A stretch of 40,777 nt of DNA from NCBI GenBank assembly GCA_947629015.1, contig CANRCB010000017.1, positions 1 to 40,777 on the forward strand. Direction: 5' to 3'. Both the position numbers and the translations under genes were made by a program. The notes beneath the pieces were generated by a model. That model did not search any database and was not told the DNA's origin. It saw only the letters and a list, made by a program, of their open reading frames with translations. This stretch comes from an uncultured Gemmiger sp. GTDB lineage: Bacteria; Bacillota; Clostridia; Oscillospirales; Ruminococcaceae. Shown one piece after another: positions 8,720 to 15,162 of the stretch (position 1 is its first letter; every line of letters begins with the position of its first letter).

Positions 8720-8862
8720 GAGAGATAGGAGTGAAGAGTGAAAAGATAAGAGATGTGGTATCCCCTTTTTACCGCGCAGCTTTGCGGCACAGAAACCCTC
8801 TTCTCTTTTCTTTTTTCTCTCTTCTTTTTTCTCTCTTCTTTTTTCTCTCTTCTTTTTTCTCT
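8720..8862. repeat. Polypyrimidine 14-bp tandem repeat and imperfect inverted repeat between hisC and hisH
   Basis: Positions 8811-8862 hold 3.7 copies of a 14-bp unit TTTTTTCTCTCTTC (purine-rich in the his mRNA). The tract runs into the hisC stop codon. About 60 bp away, 8720-8760 is rich in GAGAG/GAAGAG/GAAAAG motifs complementary to it. The mRNA could therefore fold a long purine-pyrimidine stem around a GCGCAGCTTTGCGGC core. The tract is prone to slippage. Confidence 0.8.
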
Positions 8863-9931
8863 ACTTTGAAAGCAGTATTTCCCGCAAAGCCGTTTCCAGC
8901 GCCTGCATCTGTTCCGGCGTGCCGACGGTGATGCGCAGCCAGTCTTTGGTGCGCGGGGCGCCGAAATGCCGCACAAGGATGCCGCGGGCGCGCAGCGCTT
9001 TGTACAATCCTTCGCCGTCCATTTTGGGCGTTTTGGCAAACAGGAAGTTGGCCTGGCTGGGTAGCACGGTAAAGCCCAGCGCCGTGAGCATGGCGGCCGT
9101 CCAGGTGCGGGCGGCGCGGATGGCGGCGGTGGTCTGGCGGAAATACGCCTCGTCGGCCAGCGCGGCGGCGCCCGCCGCCTGCGTGAGGGCGTTGACGTTG
9201 TAGGGGTTCATGCTGTATTTGACGCGCTCCAGGTCCGCGATGAGCCCGGCGCTGCCGACGCAGAAGCCCAGCCGCGCACCCGCCATCGAGCGGGATTTGG
9301 AGAAGGTCTGCACCACGAGCAGGTTGTCATACCGCCGGGTGAGGGGCACGCAGCTGGCGTTTTCGGCGTCACAGAAATCGACGTAGGCTTCGTCCACGAT
9401 GACGACGTTGTCGGGGTTTGCCTCCAGCACCGGCACGAGCGCCGCCGGCGGCAGCCACCGCCCGGTGGGGGCGTTGGGGTTGGCGATGACGATGGTCTGC
9501 CCGAGGCCGCAGTAGGCGGCGGGGTCAAGCGAAAGATCCTCGCACAGCGGCACGATGTGCTTGGGGATGCCGAACAGATCGCACCAGACGGGGTAAAAGC
9601 CGTAGGTGACATCGGCAAAGGCGAGGGGGCGCTGCGCATCGCAGAAGGCGCGGATGGCAAGCATGAGGTTTTCGTCACTGCCGTTGCCGAACAGCAGGTT
9701 TTCCGCCCCGACGCCCAGCCGCGCGGCGGCGGCGTCCTTGAGGGCGGTACAGTTCAGATCACAATAGCGGCGCAGCGCCGGCACCTCGCCCGCCACCGCC
9801 GCCGCCACGCCGGGCGCCGGGGGGTAGGGGTTCTCGTTGGTGTTGAGCTTGATGAGGTTTTGCACCCGCGGCTGTTCGCCGGGGGTGTAGGGTTCCAGCC
9901 CGGCCAGCGCCGGGGTAAGGTAGCGGCTCAT
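8861..9931 (-). CDS. hisC: Histidinol-phosphate aminotransferase
   Basis: 356 aa PLP aminotransferase, fold type I. Visible motifs are LNTNENPYPP near the N-terminus, NPNAPTGRWLPP, VIVDEAYVDF, the Schiff-base Lys in TFSKSRSMAGARLGF near residue 217, and LRITVGTPEQM near the end. It converts imidazole acetol phosphate to histidinol phosphate with glutamate as donor. The ATG at 9931, preceded by AGGAGA, gives the family start (MSRYLTPALAGLEPY). A start 36 bp upstream falls at the edge of the REP array and is rejected. Confidence 0.95.
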   Translation of the reverse strand: MSRYLTPALAGLEPYTPGEQPRVQNLIKLNTNENPYPPAPGVAAAVAGEVPALRRYCDLNCTALKDAAAARLGVGAENLLFGNGSDENLMLAIRAFCDAQRPLAFADVTYGFYPVWCDLFGIPKHIVPLCEDLSLDPAAYCGLGQTIVIANPNAPTGRWLPPAALVPVLEANPDNVVIVDEAYVDFCDAENASCVPLTRRYDNLLVVQTFSKSRSMAGARLGFCVGSAGLIADLERVKYSMNPYNVNALTQAAGAAALADEAYFRQTTAAIRAARTWTAAMLTALGFTVLPSQANFLFAKTPKMDGEGLYKALRARGILVRHFGAPRTKDWLRITVGTPEQMQALETALREILLSK

Positions 9932-9950
9932 GGTGGTTTCTCCTGTTTTG

Positions 9951-10125
9951 CGGCGGGGTGAGGGCACCCCGCCCTACGGCTTTTGCGGCGGGATGAGGGC
10001 ATCCCGCCCTGCGGCTCTTGCGGCGGGGTGAGGGCACCCCGCCCTACGGCTTTTACGGCGGGATGAGGGCATCCCGCCCTGCGGCTCTTGCGGCGGGGTG
10101 AGGGTATCCCGCCCTACGGGTCCTT
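9951..10125 (-). repeat. Array of five 35-bp REP units downstream of the RAYT gene
   Basis: Five head-to-tail copies start at 9951, 9986, 10021, 10056 and 10091. Each has a 27-bp hairpin unit plus an 8-bp linker. Read on the minus strand, a unit is a GTAG or GCAG head, a GGCGGGGTG or GGCGGGATG arm, a CCCT loop, and the matching arm. Copies 2 and 4 are identical; copies 1 and 3 differ by one base. Odd and even copies differ by a paired change (G-C versus A-T) that keeps the stem. Copy 5 overlaps the last codons and stop of the RAYT gene. Confidence 0.92.
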
Positions 10126-10605
10126 ATAGAACGCATCTTCCCGCCAGCGGCGGGGGTTGTCATCAATGTATCGCCAAATCTCCTGATATGAGATCTCATC
10201 CCGCACGATATGGTCATAAAACGACGTCTGCCAAATCGGCTTCCCGGCTTCCCGCGTGGTCAACCCTTTGATGGCACGCACGATCAGCGGCAACGTAGGG
10301 CGGGGTGCCCCCACCCCGCCGTCCAACGGGGGATGGATGGTCAACAAAAGATGGATATGGTTGGGCATGATAACATACTTGTCGACGGTGACCCCACTGT
10401 ACGCCTGCGCGGTATCACGGATATGCCTCTCCACGGCCCGGCCGGTATCCGTCAACACTACGTCCGGCGGGGTGAGGGCACCCCGCCCTACGATCTTGCT
10501 GAAAAGGCAGCGCTTGTCCTTTGCGCAGATCGTCACAAAATAACTGCCCGGAGCGCTGTAGTCATACCGCTTCAGCCGGGGGTGCTTCCGTTCCGGCGGC
10601 GTCAT
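10114..10605 (-). CDS. REP-associated tyrosine transposase (RAYT, Y1/IS200-like)
   Basis: 163 aa. The N-terminus RKHPRLKRYDYSAPGSYFVTICAKDKR and the HUH motif in VIMPNHIHLLL (near residues 80-90) are typical of RAYTs and other Y1 transposases. The C-terminal WQTSFYDHIVRDE and YIDDNPRRW are also RAYT-like; the Tyr of SFYDH is my candidate nucleophile. Such enzymes cut and join single-stranded REP/REPIN DNA. The ATG overlaps the hisD stop (ATGA), so it is read as part of the his operon. Two segments (VGRGALTPP and VGAPRPT) are encoded by REP units inside the gene, and its TAG stop lies in REP copy 5. Despite these inserts the frame is intact. Activity is uncertain. Confidence 0.9.
   Translation of the reverse strand: MTPPERKHPRLKRYDYSAPGSYFVTICAKDKRCLFSKIVGRGALTPPDVVLTDTGRAVERHIRDTAQAYSGVTVDKYVIMPNHIHLLLTIHPPLDGGVGAPRPTLPLIVRAIKGLTTREAGKPIWQTSFYDHIVRDEISYQEIWRYIDDNPRRWREDAFYKDP
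10295..10321 (+). repeat. REP unit inside the RAYT gene (first)
   Basis: A 27-bp unit with GTAG head and GGCGGGGTG / CACCCCGCC arms around CCCC. It matches the downstream array units but lies in the opposite orientation. It is in frame and encodes GGVGAPRPT in the transposase. Confidence 0.88.
10465..10491 (-). repeat. REP unit inside the RAYT gene (second)
   Basis: A 27-bp unit in the same orientation as the downstream array and with the same arms and loop as its odd copies. It is in frame and encodes VGRGALTPP, an insertion relative to the RAYT motifs on either side. Confidence 0.9.
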
Positions 10606-11888
10606 TTTTCCGCAAAGCGGATGGTCACGCTTTGGGCGTGGGCGTGCAGGCCCTCGTGCTCGGCAAAATCGGCCACGGCGGGGGCCACGCTGCCCAGCGC
10701 CTCGCGGGTATAGTAGATAAAACTGGACCGCTTGACGAAATCGTCCACGCCCAGGGGGCTCGAGAACCTTGCCGTGCCGGAGGTGGGCAGCGTGTGGTTG
10801 GGCCCGGCGAAGTAATCGCCCAGGGCCTCGGGGCAGTTTTTGCCCAGGAACACGCTGCCGGCGTTCTTCACCTGCCCCAGCGCCGCGAACGGGTCCGCCA
10901 CGCAGAGCTCGAGGTGTTCCGGCGCGATGATGTTGGCGGCGGCGATGGCCTTTTGCAAATCGTCCGTCACAATGATTTTGCCGTTTGTATCAACGCTTTG
11001 CCGTGCGATTTTTGCGCGCGGCAGCAGCGGGATCTGCCGTTCGAGCTCCGCCTGCACGGCCCTGGCCAGGTCGGCGCTGTCGGTCACGAGCACGGGGCTT
11101 GCCAGCACGTCGTGCTCGGCCTGGCTGAGCAGGTCGGCCGCGACCCAGGCGGGGTCGTTGTCTTTATCGGCCAGCACCAAAATCTCGCTGGGGCCGGCAA
11201 TCATGTCGATGCCCACCTTGCCGAACACCTTGCGCTTGGCGGTGGCCACATAGATGTTGCCGGGGCCGACGATCTTGTCAACGGCCGGCACCTGTTTGGT
11301 GCCGTATGCCAGCGCCGCCACCGCCTGCGCGCCGCCGGTCTTGACGATGCAGTCGATGCCGGCGATGGCGGCGGCGGCCAGGATGGCGGGGGCCACCTTG
11401 CCGTCCGGGCCGGCGGGCGTGGTCATCACGATTTGGGCGACGCCCGCCACCCTGGCGGGGATGACATCCATGAGCACGGTGGAGGGGTAGGCCGCGGTGC
11501 CGCCCGGCACATAGACGCCGGCCTTTTCGATGGGGGTGTAGCGCTGGCCCAGCAGCACGCCGGGCGCGCCGTCCATGACGAAGTTTTTGTGCACCTGATG
11601 CTCATGGAAGGCGCGGATGTTGGCGGCCGCCTGCCGCAGCGTGGCAAGGAAATCCTCCCCGCAGGCGGCGAACGCCTCGTCCAACTCGGCTTTGGTCACC
11701 AGCAGGGTGTCCTCGGTGAGGGGGGCGCGGTCGAATTTGCGCCCGTACTCGACGAGCGCGGCGTCGCCGCGCTCGCGCACGTCGGCGATGATGGCGTCCA
11801 CCACCGCCTCGACGTCCGCCTCGGCGCGGATATCGCGGTTGAGGATGTCCTCGGGGCGCACGGCGTCAAAGTCCAGGATGCGTATCAT
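10602..11888 (-). CDS. hisD: Histidinol dehydrogenase
   Basis: 428 aa, the normal length. Family landmarks include GVYVPGGTAAYPSTVLM (about 118-134), KIVGPGNIYVATAKR, GPSEILVLAD, LLSQAEHD (Zn-binding Gln/His), NIIAPEHLEL with the catalytic Glu-His, and GPNHTLPTSGTARF. It oxidises histidinol to histidine in two NAD-dependent steps. The ATG at 11888 overlaps the hisZG stop (ATGA) and has GGAGG upstream; its own stop overlaps the RAYT start. The much longer open frame upstream is hisZG read out of frame. Confidence 0.97.
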   Translation of the reverse strand: MIRILDFDAVRPEDILNRDIRAEADVEAVVDAIIADVRERGDAALVEYGRKFDRAPLTEDTLLVTKAELDEAFAACGEDFLATLRQAAANIRAFHEHQVHKNFVMDGAPGVLLGQRYTPIEKAGVYVPGGTAAYPSTVLMDVIPARVAGVAQIVMTTPAGPDGKVAPAILAAAAIAGIDCIVKTGGAQAVAALAYGTKQVPAVDKIVGPGNIYVATAKRKVFGKVGIDMIAGPSEILVLADKDNDPAWVAADLLSQAEHDVLASPVLVTDSADLARAVQAELERQIPLLPRAKIARQSVDTNGKIIVTDDLQKAIAAANIIAPEHLELCVADPFAALGQVKNAGSVFLGKNCPEALGDYFAGPNHTLPTSGTARFSSPLGVDDFVKRSSFIYYTREALGSVAPAVADFAEHEGLHAHAQSVTIRFAEK

Positions 11889-13456
11889 CGGGGCAATGCC
11901 TCCTTCATTTTCTGCAACAGCGCCGCGACCTGCCGCTGCTTGAAGCGGTAGCCGGCCTTGTTGGCGATGAGCCGGGCCGAGATGGGCATGAACTCTTTGA
12001 GCACCGTCAGATCGTTCTCGCGCAGGGTGGTGCCCGTCTCGACGATATCGACGATGACGTCGCACAGGCCCAAAATCGGCGCCAGCTCGATGGAACCGTT
12101 CAGATGGATGATCTCGATATCGCGGCCTACGCTCTCGAAATAGCTGCGGGCGATGGCGGTGAACTTGGTCGCCACGCGCAGCGCGCGGCTCTCGTCGTCC
12201 CGGAAGCCCTTGGGCCCGGCCACGCACATACGGCAGGTGCCAAGGCCGGTATCCAGCAGCTCATAGACGTCGGCGCCGGATTCCTCGAGGATGTCCTTGC
12301 CGACGATGCCGATATCGGCGGCGCCGTGCTCCACATAGATGGCCACGTCGCTGGGCTTGACGAGGAAATACCGCACGCGGGCGGCGGGGTTTTCCACCAC
12401 CAGCTTGCGGGTGGCCTTATAGTCCTCGTTGGCGCTGTAGCCCGCCCCGGCCAGCAGCGCGTAGGCGGTATCGCCCAGGCGCCCCTTGGGCAGCGCGATG
12501 TTGAGCCAGCCGTCCTCCAGGCTGCCGGGGGCGGCGGCGGGCAGATGCTCCAGCTCGTTGAGGTAGAGCGCGAAGCCCACCGCCCCGGCGCCGGGGGTAA
12601 AGCGCTGCAAAAGATAATCGTACCGGCCGCCCTTGAGCACGGCGCGCGGCGCGCCGGAAAGGTACCCGGTAAAGATCAGGCCGTTGTAATAGTCCGCCTC
12701 GGCGGTCTGGCTGAGGTCCAGCTGCAGGCCCGCCGCAGCGCCGCCCTGCGCCGGCCGCAGGGCCTCCAGCTCCGCCAGGGCGGCGCGCTGGGCCTCGCCG
12801 TGGCAGTGGCGGCGGGCGGCGGCGAGGGTGGCGGCAAAGGGGCCGCGCAGCTCCAGCAGGGCGCACAGCGCCGCGGCGGCGTTGGCGCCAAGGCCGGCGG
12901 CCAGGGCAGCTTCCCGCAGGGCCTGCGGGTTTTTGGCGCCCAGCAGCCGCAGCAGGCGCGGGTGCACGGCCTGCGGCACGCCGAAGGTGTCCAGCAGGCC
13001 GTTCACGAACCCCATATGCCCCAAAACCAGCACCGACGGGGCGCCCAGCCCCGCGAGGCTTTGCTGTGCCAGCGCCACCACACGGCCCTGCTCGGCGGCA
13101 TCGACGGCGCCGATGCATTCCAGGCCCATCTGGTCGATGGAGGCAAAGGTATGGCTGGCGCGGGCGGGGCGGCAGACCTGCTCGATGTAATAGTATTTTT
13201 TGCACTCCCCGGGCGCGGGCTGCGCGTTTTTGGCGATGGAGAGCGTCACGTCCGGCTTGATGGCGCACAGGCGGCCGTCCAGGTCGGTAAAGGTGATGAC
13301 CTGCGGGTCGGGCAGGAAGCGCTCATACTGCTGGTAGAGGGCGTACTCCTCAAAGCGGGACATACGGTACTTTTGGTACCCGGCCTGCTCGTACAGCCCG
13401 CGCAGGGTGATCGTTGCGCGCTCGGGCGCGGAAAAGTTGGAAAGATCAAGCTCCAT
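11885..13456 (-). CDS. hisZG: Fused HisZ-HisG ATP phosphoribosyltransferase
   Basis: 523 aa joining two normally separate proteins. Residues 1 to about 310 are HisZ, the class II histidyl-tRNA-synthetase-like regulatory subunit: IKPDVTLSIAK, YYYIEQVCRPA, the late GGRYDYLLQRF and GAVGFALYLNEL. From about residue 314 (WLNIALPKGRLGD) to 523 is short-form HisG: KPSDVAIYVEHGAADIGIVGKD and the PRPP loop in DIVETGTTLREN. The short form lacks the C-terminal regulatory domain and normally needs HisZ for activity, so the fusion fixes a 1:1 ratio. First step of histidine synthesis, first gene of the operon. The linker is short (about 310-316). Confidence 0.92.
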   Translation of the reverse strand: MELDLSNFSAPERATITLRGLYEQAGYQKYRMSRFEEYALYQQYERFLPDPQVITFTDLDGRLCAIKPDVTLSIAKNAQPAPGECKKYYYIEQVCRPARASHTFASIDQMGLECIGAVDAAEQGRVVALAQQSLAGLGAPSVLVLGHMGFVNGLLDTFGVPQAVHPRLLRLLGAKNPQALREAALAAGLGANAAAALCALLELRGPFAATLAAARRHCHGEAQRAALAELEALRPAQGGAAAGLQLDLSQTAEADYYNGLIFTGYLSGAPRAVLKGGRYDYLLQRFTPGAGAVGFALYLNELEHLPAAAPGSLEDGWLNIALPKGRLGDTAYALLAGAGYSANEDYKATRKLVVENPAARVRYFLVKPSDVAIYVEHGAADIGIVGKDILEESGADVYELLDTGLGTCRMCVAGPKGFRDDESRALRVATKFTAIARSYFESVGRDIEIIHLNGSIELAPILGLCDVIVDIVETGTTLRENDLTVLKEFMPISARLIANKAGYRFKQRQVAALLQKMKEALPR

Positions 13457-13490
13457 GGCGTTCCCCTCTCGCTGCGGGTGGGATACCGCT

Positions 13491-13519
13491 ATTATACGTT
13501 AGGGCGGGGAAGTTGTAAA
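13491..13519 (-). promoter_or_regulatory. Sigma-A promoter of the his operon
   Basis: On the minus strand: TTTACA (13519-13514), 17-nt spacer, TATAAT (13496-13491). The leader to the hisZG ATG is only about 30 nt, so there is no room for a T-box or an attenuator. Confidence 0.8.
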
Positions 13520-13530
13520 GCGGTTTGCCC

Positions 13531-13576
13531 AAAAAAGCGGGCGCGTTTTCGGCTCTGTGCACAAAAACGCGCCCGC
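13531..13576 (-). terminator. Intrinsic terminator of the small anchored protein gene
   Basis: A 13-bp perfect stem (13537-13549 with 13564-13576) is followed, on the minus strand, by six T (13536-13531). It separates the gene at 13596 from the his promoter just downstream. Confidence 0.88.
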
Positions 13577-13595
13577 GGTACCCATCGGTACGGTA

Positions 13596-14108
13596 TCAGC
13601 CCTGGCAGCCCTGCTCGTCCCAGGGGGCGAAATCTTCGGGGGAGGCCAGCTTGGTGGCGTCCAGGCGGCCGTCCTCCTGCACCGGCGCCGCGGCGGGCGC
13701 GGCCTCCACAGGGTTGGGGTTGGGGGCGTCCGGCGCGTCGGCGGCGGGGGCGGCCTCCTCTCCGGCCGGGGCGGAGGGCTCCGCTTCGGCCCCGGCCTCG
13801 CCGTCCCGCGAGACGACCACGATGATATGGCGGCGCAGCCAGCCTTTGGCGAGGGCCAGCCCCGTCTTGAGGGCATTGCCCTCGGCCGCCTTGAGTTCCG
13901 CCTCGGTCCTGGCCTCGTTGGCGGCGCGCGCCGCGTCGAGCTCCTCCCCGGTGGCGCCCTCCTCCGGCTCCTCGGGGAGTTCCTCCCCGGAAAGTTCGTC
14001 CTCCGGGCGGACATCCACCTTGACGTCATAGTTCTTTTTGGCCCACGCGGCGGCGCCGGCCACAGCGCCCGCGCCGGCCAGGACGGCCAGGATACGACCC
14101 AGTTTCAT
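13596..14108 (-). CDS. Membrane-anchored acidic low-complexity protein
   Basis: 170 aa, no family recognised. A hydrophobic alanine-rich N-terminus (LGRILAVLAGAGAVAGAAAWA, about 3-23) could be a signal anchor. It is followed by KKNYDVKVDV, an acidic Glu-rich region (35-65), a short region with LAKGWLRRHIIVVVSRDG (about 86-103), and a Pro/Ala/Glu-rich tail ending DEQGCQG. The start at 14108, behind AAGGGGGC, is preferred to one 63 nt upstream because that one would add a Cys/Thr-rich stretch before the hydrophobic segment. It has its own promoter and terminator, so it is a single-gene unit. Confidence 0.7.
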   Translation of the reverse strand: MKLGRILAVLAGAGAVAGAAAWAKKNYDVKVDVRPEDELSGEELPEEPEEGATGEELDAARAANEARTEAELKAAEGNALKTGLALAKGWLRRHIIVVVSRDGEAGAEAEPSAPAGEEAAPAADAPDAPNPNPVEAAPAAAPVQEDGRLDATKLASPEDFAPWDEQGCQG

Positions 14109-14159
14109 ACAAAAGCCCCCTTGTGTGGAAGTATTTTCGGTGTTAAACATACCAGTTCC

Positions 14160-14188
14160 AGTATAGCACACGCCGGGCGGCGGCGCAA
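14160..14188 (-). promoter_or_regulatory. Sigma-A promoter of the small anchored protein gene
   Basis: On the minus strand: TTGCGC (14188-14183), 17-nt spacer, TATACT (14165-14160). Both hexamers and the spacing are the same as in the nrdG promoter at 14833-14861. Confidence 0.7.
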
Positions 14189-14207
14189 GGTGCGGCGGCG
14201 CTGCATA

Positions 14208-14756
14208 TTACATTTTATGGTCGGCAAAGAGCGGATCCCCCGTCCAGAGCACGGTGTGCCCGGCGGCACGCGTGGCGTTCAAATCGATGATGCGCTGGTT
14301 GGCGCTGCCGCGGAAACGCAGCGTGATGTCCTTCTCGGCCTCGACAAAAGCGCCGTCCACCAGTACGTCTATATAGGTGAGCAGCTCGTCGGTGACCTCG
14401 CACCGCCCCGGGCCGTCGGCCAGGACCTCCGTCTCGTAGACGTTGCCGGTGTAGCACCAGATGTCCTTGTGGGGGTACAGCACCTTGACGTCATGCAAAA
14501 AAGGCAGCAGCGCGCGCTGGTTCTCCGGCTCCAGCGGCTCGCCGCCCAACAGCGACAGCCCCCGCACATACGCCGGCGCGAGGCTTTTCAGGATGGCGTT
14601 GCGCGTCTGCTTATCAAAGGGCTTGCCGTAGGCAAAGTCCCACGCGACGGCGTTGAAGCATTCCGGGCAGTGGCGGCGGCAGCCCGATACGAACAGGCTG
14701 GTGCGCACCCCGTCGCCGTTGGCGATGTCACAGGTCTTGATGGCCGCGTAATTCAA
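14208..14756 (-). CDS. nrdG: Anaerobic ribonucleotide reductase activating protein
   Basis: 182 aa radical-SAM activase. Starting at a TTG (14756) it reads NYAAIKTCDIANGDGVRTS, with the cluster motif CRRHCPEC (Cys 26, 30, 33; CX3CX2C). LSLLGGEPLEPEN is the SAM-binding GGE motif. It generates the glycyl radical on NrdD. The TTG start is chosen because it gives the family N-terminus, has AAGGGGGC at good spacing, and lies downstream of an NrdR box and promoter. An ATG at 14861 would add 35 unrelated residues and begin within the promoter. It is divergent from nrdD rather than downstream of it. Confidence 0.92.
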   Translation of the reverse strand: MNYAAIKTCDIANGDGVRTSLFVSGCRRHCPECFNAVAWDFAYGKPFDKQTRNAILKSLAPAYVRGLSLLGGEPLEPENQRALLPFLHDVKVLYPHKDIWCYTGNVYETEVLADGPGRCEVTDELLTYIDVLVDGAFVEAEKDITLRFRGSANQRIIDLNATRAAGHTVLWTGDPLFADHKM

Positions 14757-14782
14757 ATGCTTGCGCCCCCTTGCTTTTTGCG

Positions 14783-14798
14783 CTACAATATCTTGTGC
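14783..14798 (-). promoter_or_regulatory. NrdR-box-like operator of nrdG
   Basis: Read on the minus strand, GCACAAGATATTGTAG matches the perfect box at 15022-15037 in 14 of 16 positions. It lies between the nrdG promoter and its TTG start, in the 5' leader. Confidence 0.72.
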
Positions 14799-14832
14799 CC
14801 GCCGGGACCCGAAAACCGCCCCGGCCACCCGT

Positions 14833-14861
14833 AGTATAGCAGACACATCCGCCCCGCGCAA
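14833..14861 (-). promoter_or_regulatory. Sigma-A promoter of nrdG
   Basis: On the minus strand: TTGCGC (14861-14856), 17-nt spacer, TATACT (14838-14833). The transcript would start near 14826, about 70 nt before the TTG start codon, and would include the NrdR-like box. Confidence 0.65.
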
Positions 14862-14992
14862 CCCCCGGGCGGCGCGCCGGAGGTCACCTTTTTGTCGTTT
14901 TTACGCGGTTTTGTTGCAACCTGTCGAAATTTGCCAAAAAAACGTCACCAAATTTGGCGCCCTCACTTTTCGGCGTTTCACCGTCAAAAACA

Positions 14993-15037
14993 GCACATTT
15001 TGTTGTAAACAGGAATCCTGGGCACAATATATTGTGG
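14993..15037 (+). promoter_or_regulatory. NrdR box pair upstream of nrdD
   Basis: 15022-15037 contains the perfect 14-bp palindrome CACAATATATTGTG, which fits the known NrdR box. A weaker copy, GCACATTTTGTTGTAA at 14993-15008, matches it at 11 of 16 positions, 29 bp upstream. NrdR usually binds two boxes about three helical turns apart (31-32 bp), so the spacing is slightly short. The strong box ends nine bases before the nrdD -35. Confidence 0.8.
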
Positions 15038-15046
15038 TTTTGGGTA

Positions 15047-15075
15047 TTGACTTTCCGGGGCGCAGGGGGTAAAAT
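15047..15075 (+). promoter_or_regulatory. Sigma-A promoter of nrdD
   Basis: TTGACT (15047-15052), 17-nt spacer, TAAAAT (15070-15075). The ATG follows at 15163, behind GAGGAG. The rest of the 14757-15162 gap holds the nrdG promoter and operator, the NrdR boxes and a 10-bp palindrome CCAAATTTGG (14948-14957) of unknown role. Confidence 0.8.
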
Positions 15076-15162
15076 AAATGTGCTCGCCCGGAAGGATTTT
15101 GTACAGGGCGTAGAATGCGGTCATATATTTCAGTCTGTAATATCGAGTGAGGAGAAGAGGAC

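Noticed and set aside
9951-10125. CRISPR-like array of 35-bp repeats
   Set aside because: The 8-bp linkers are nearly identical and the units are palindromic REPs next to a RAYT. There are no unique spacers and no cas genes.
10114-10605. RAYT as a pseudogene
   Set aside because: The REP inserts are in frame, the HUH motif and C-terminal motifs are intact, and the start is coupled to hisD. Truncation at the C-terminus cannot be excluded.
13457-13490. T-box riboswitch or attenuator for the his operon
   Set aside because: The leader between the promoter (-10 at 13491-13496) and the start codon is only about 30 nt, too short for either.
14757-14861. ATG start of nrdG at 14861
   Set aside because: It would place the start within the promoter and add 35 residues unlike any NrdG. 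The TTG at 14756 gives the family N-terminus with a ribosome binding site.
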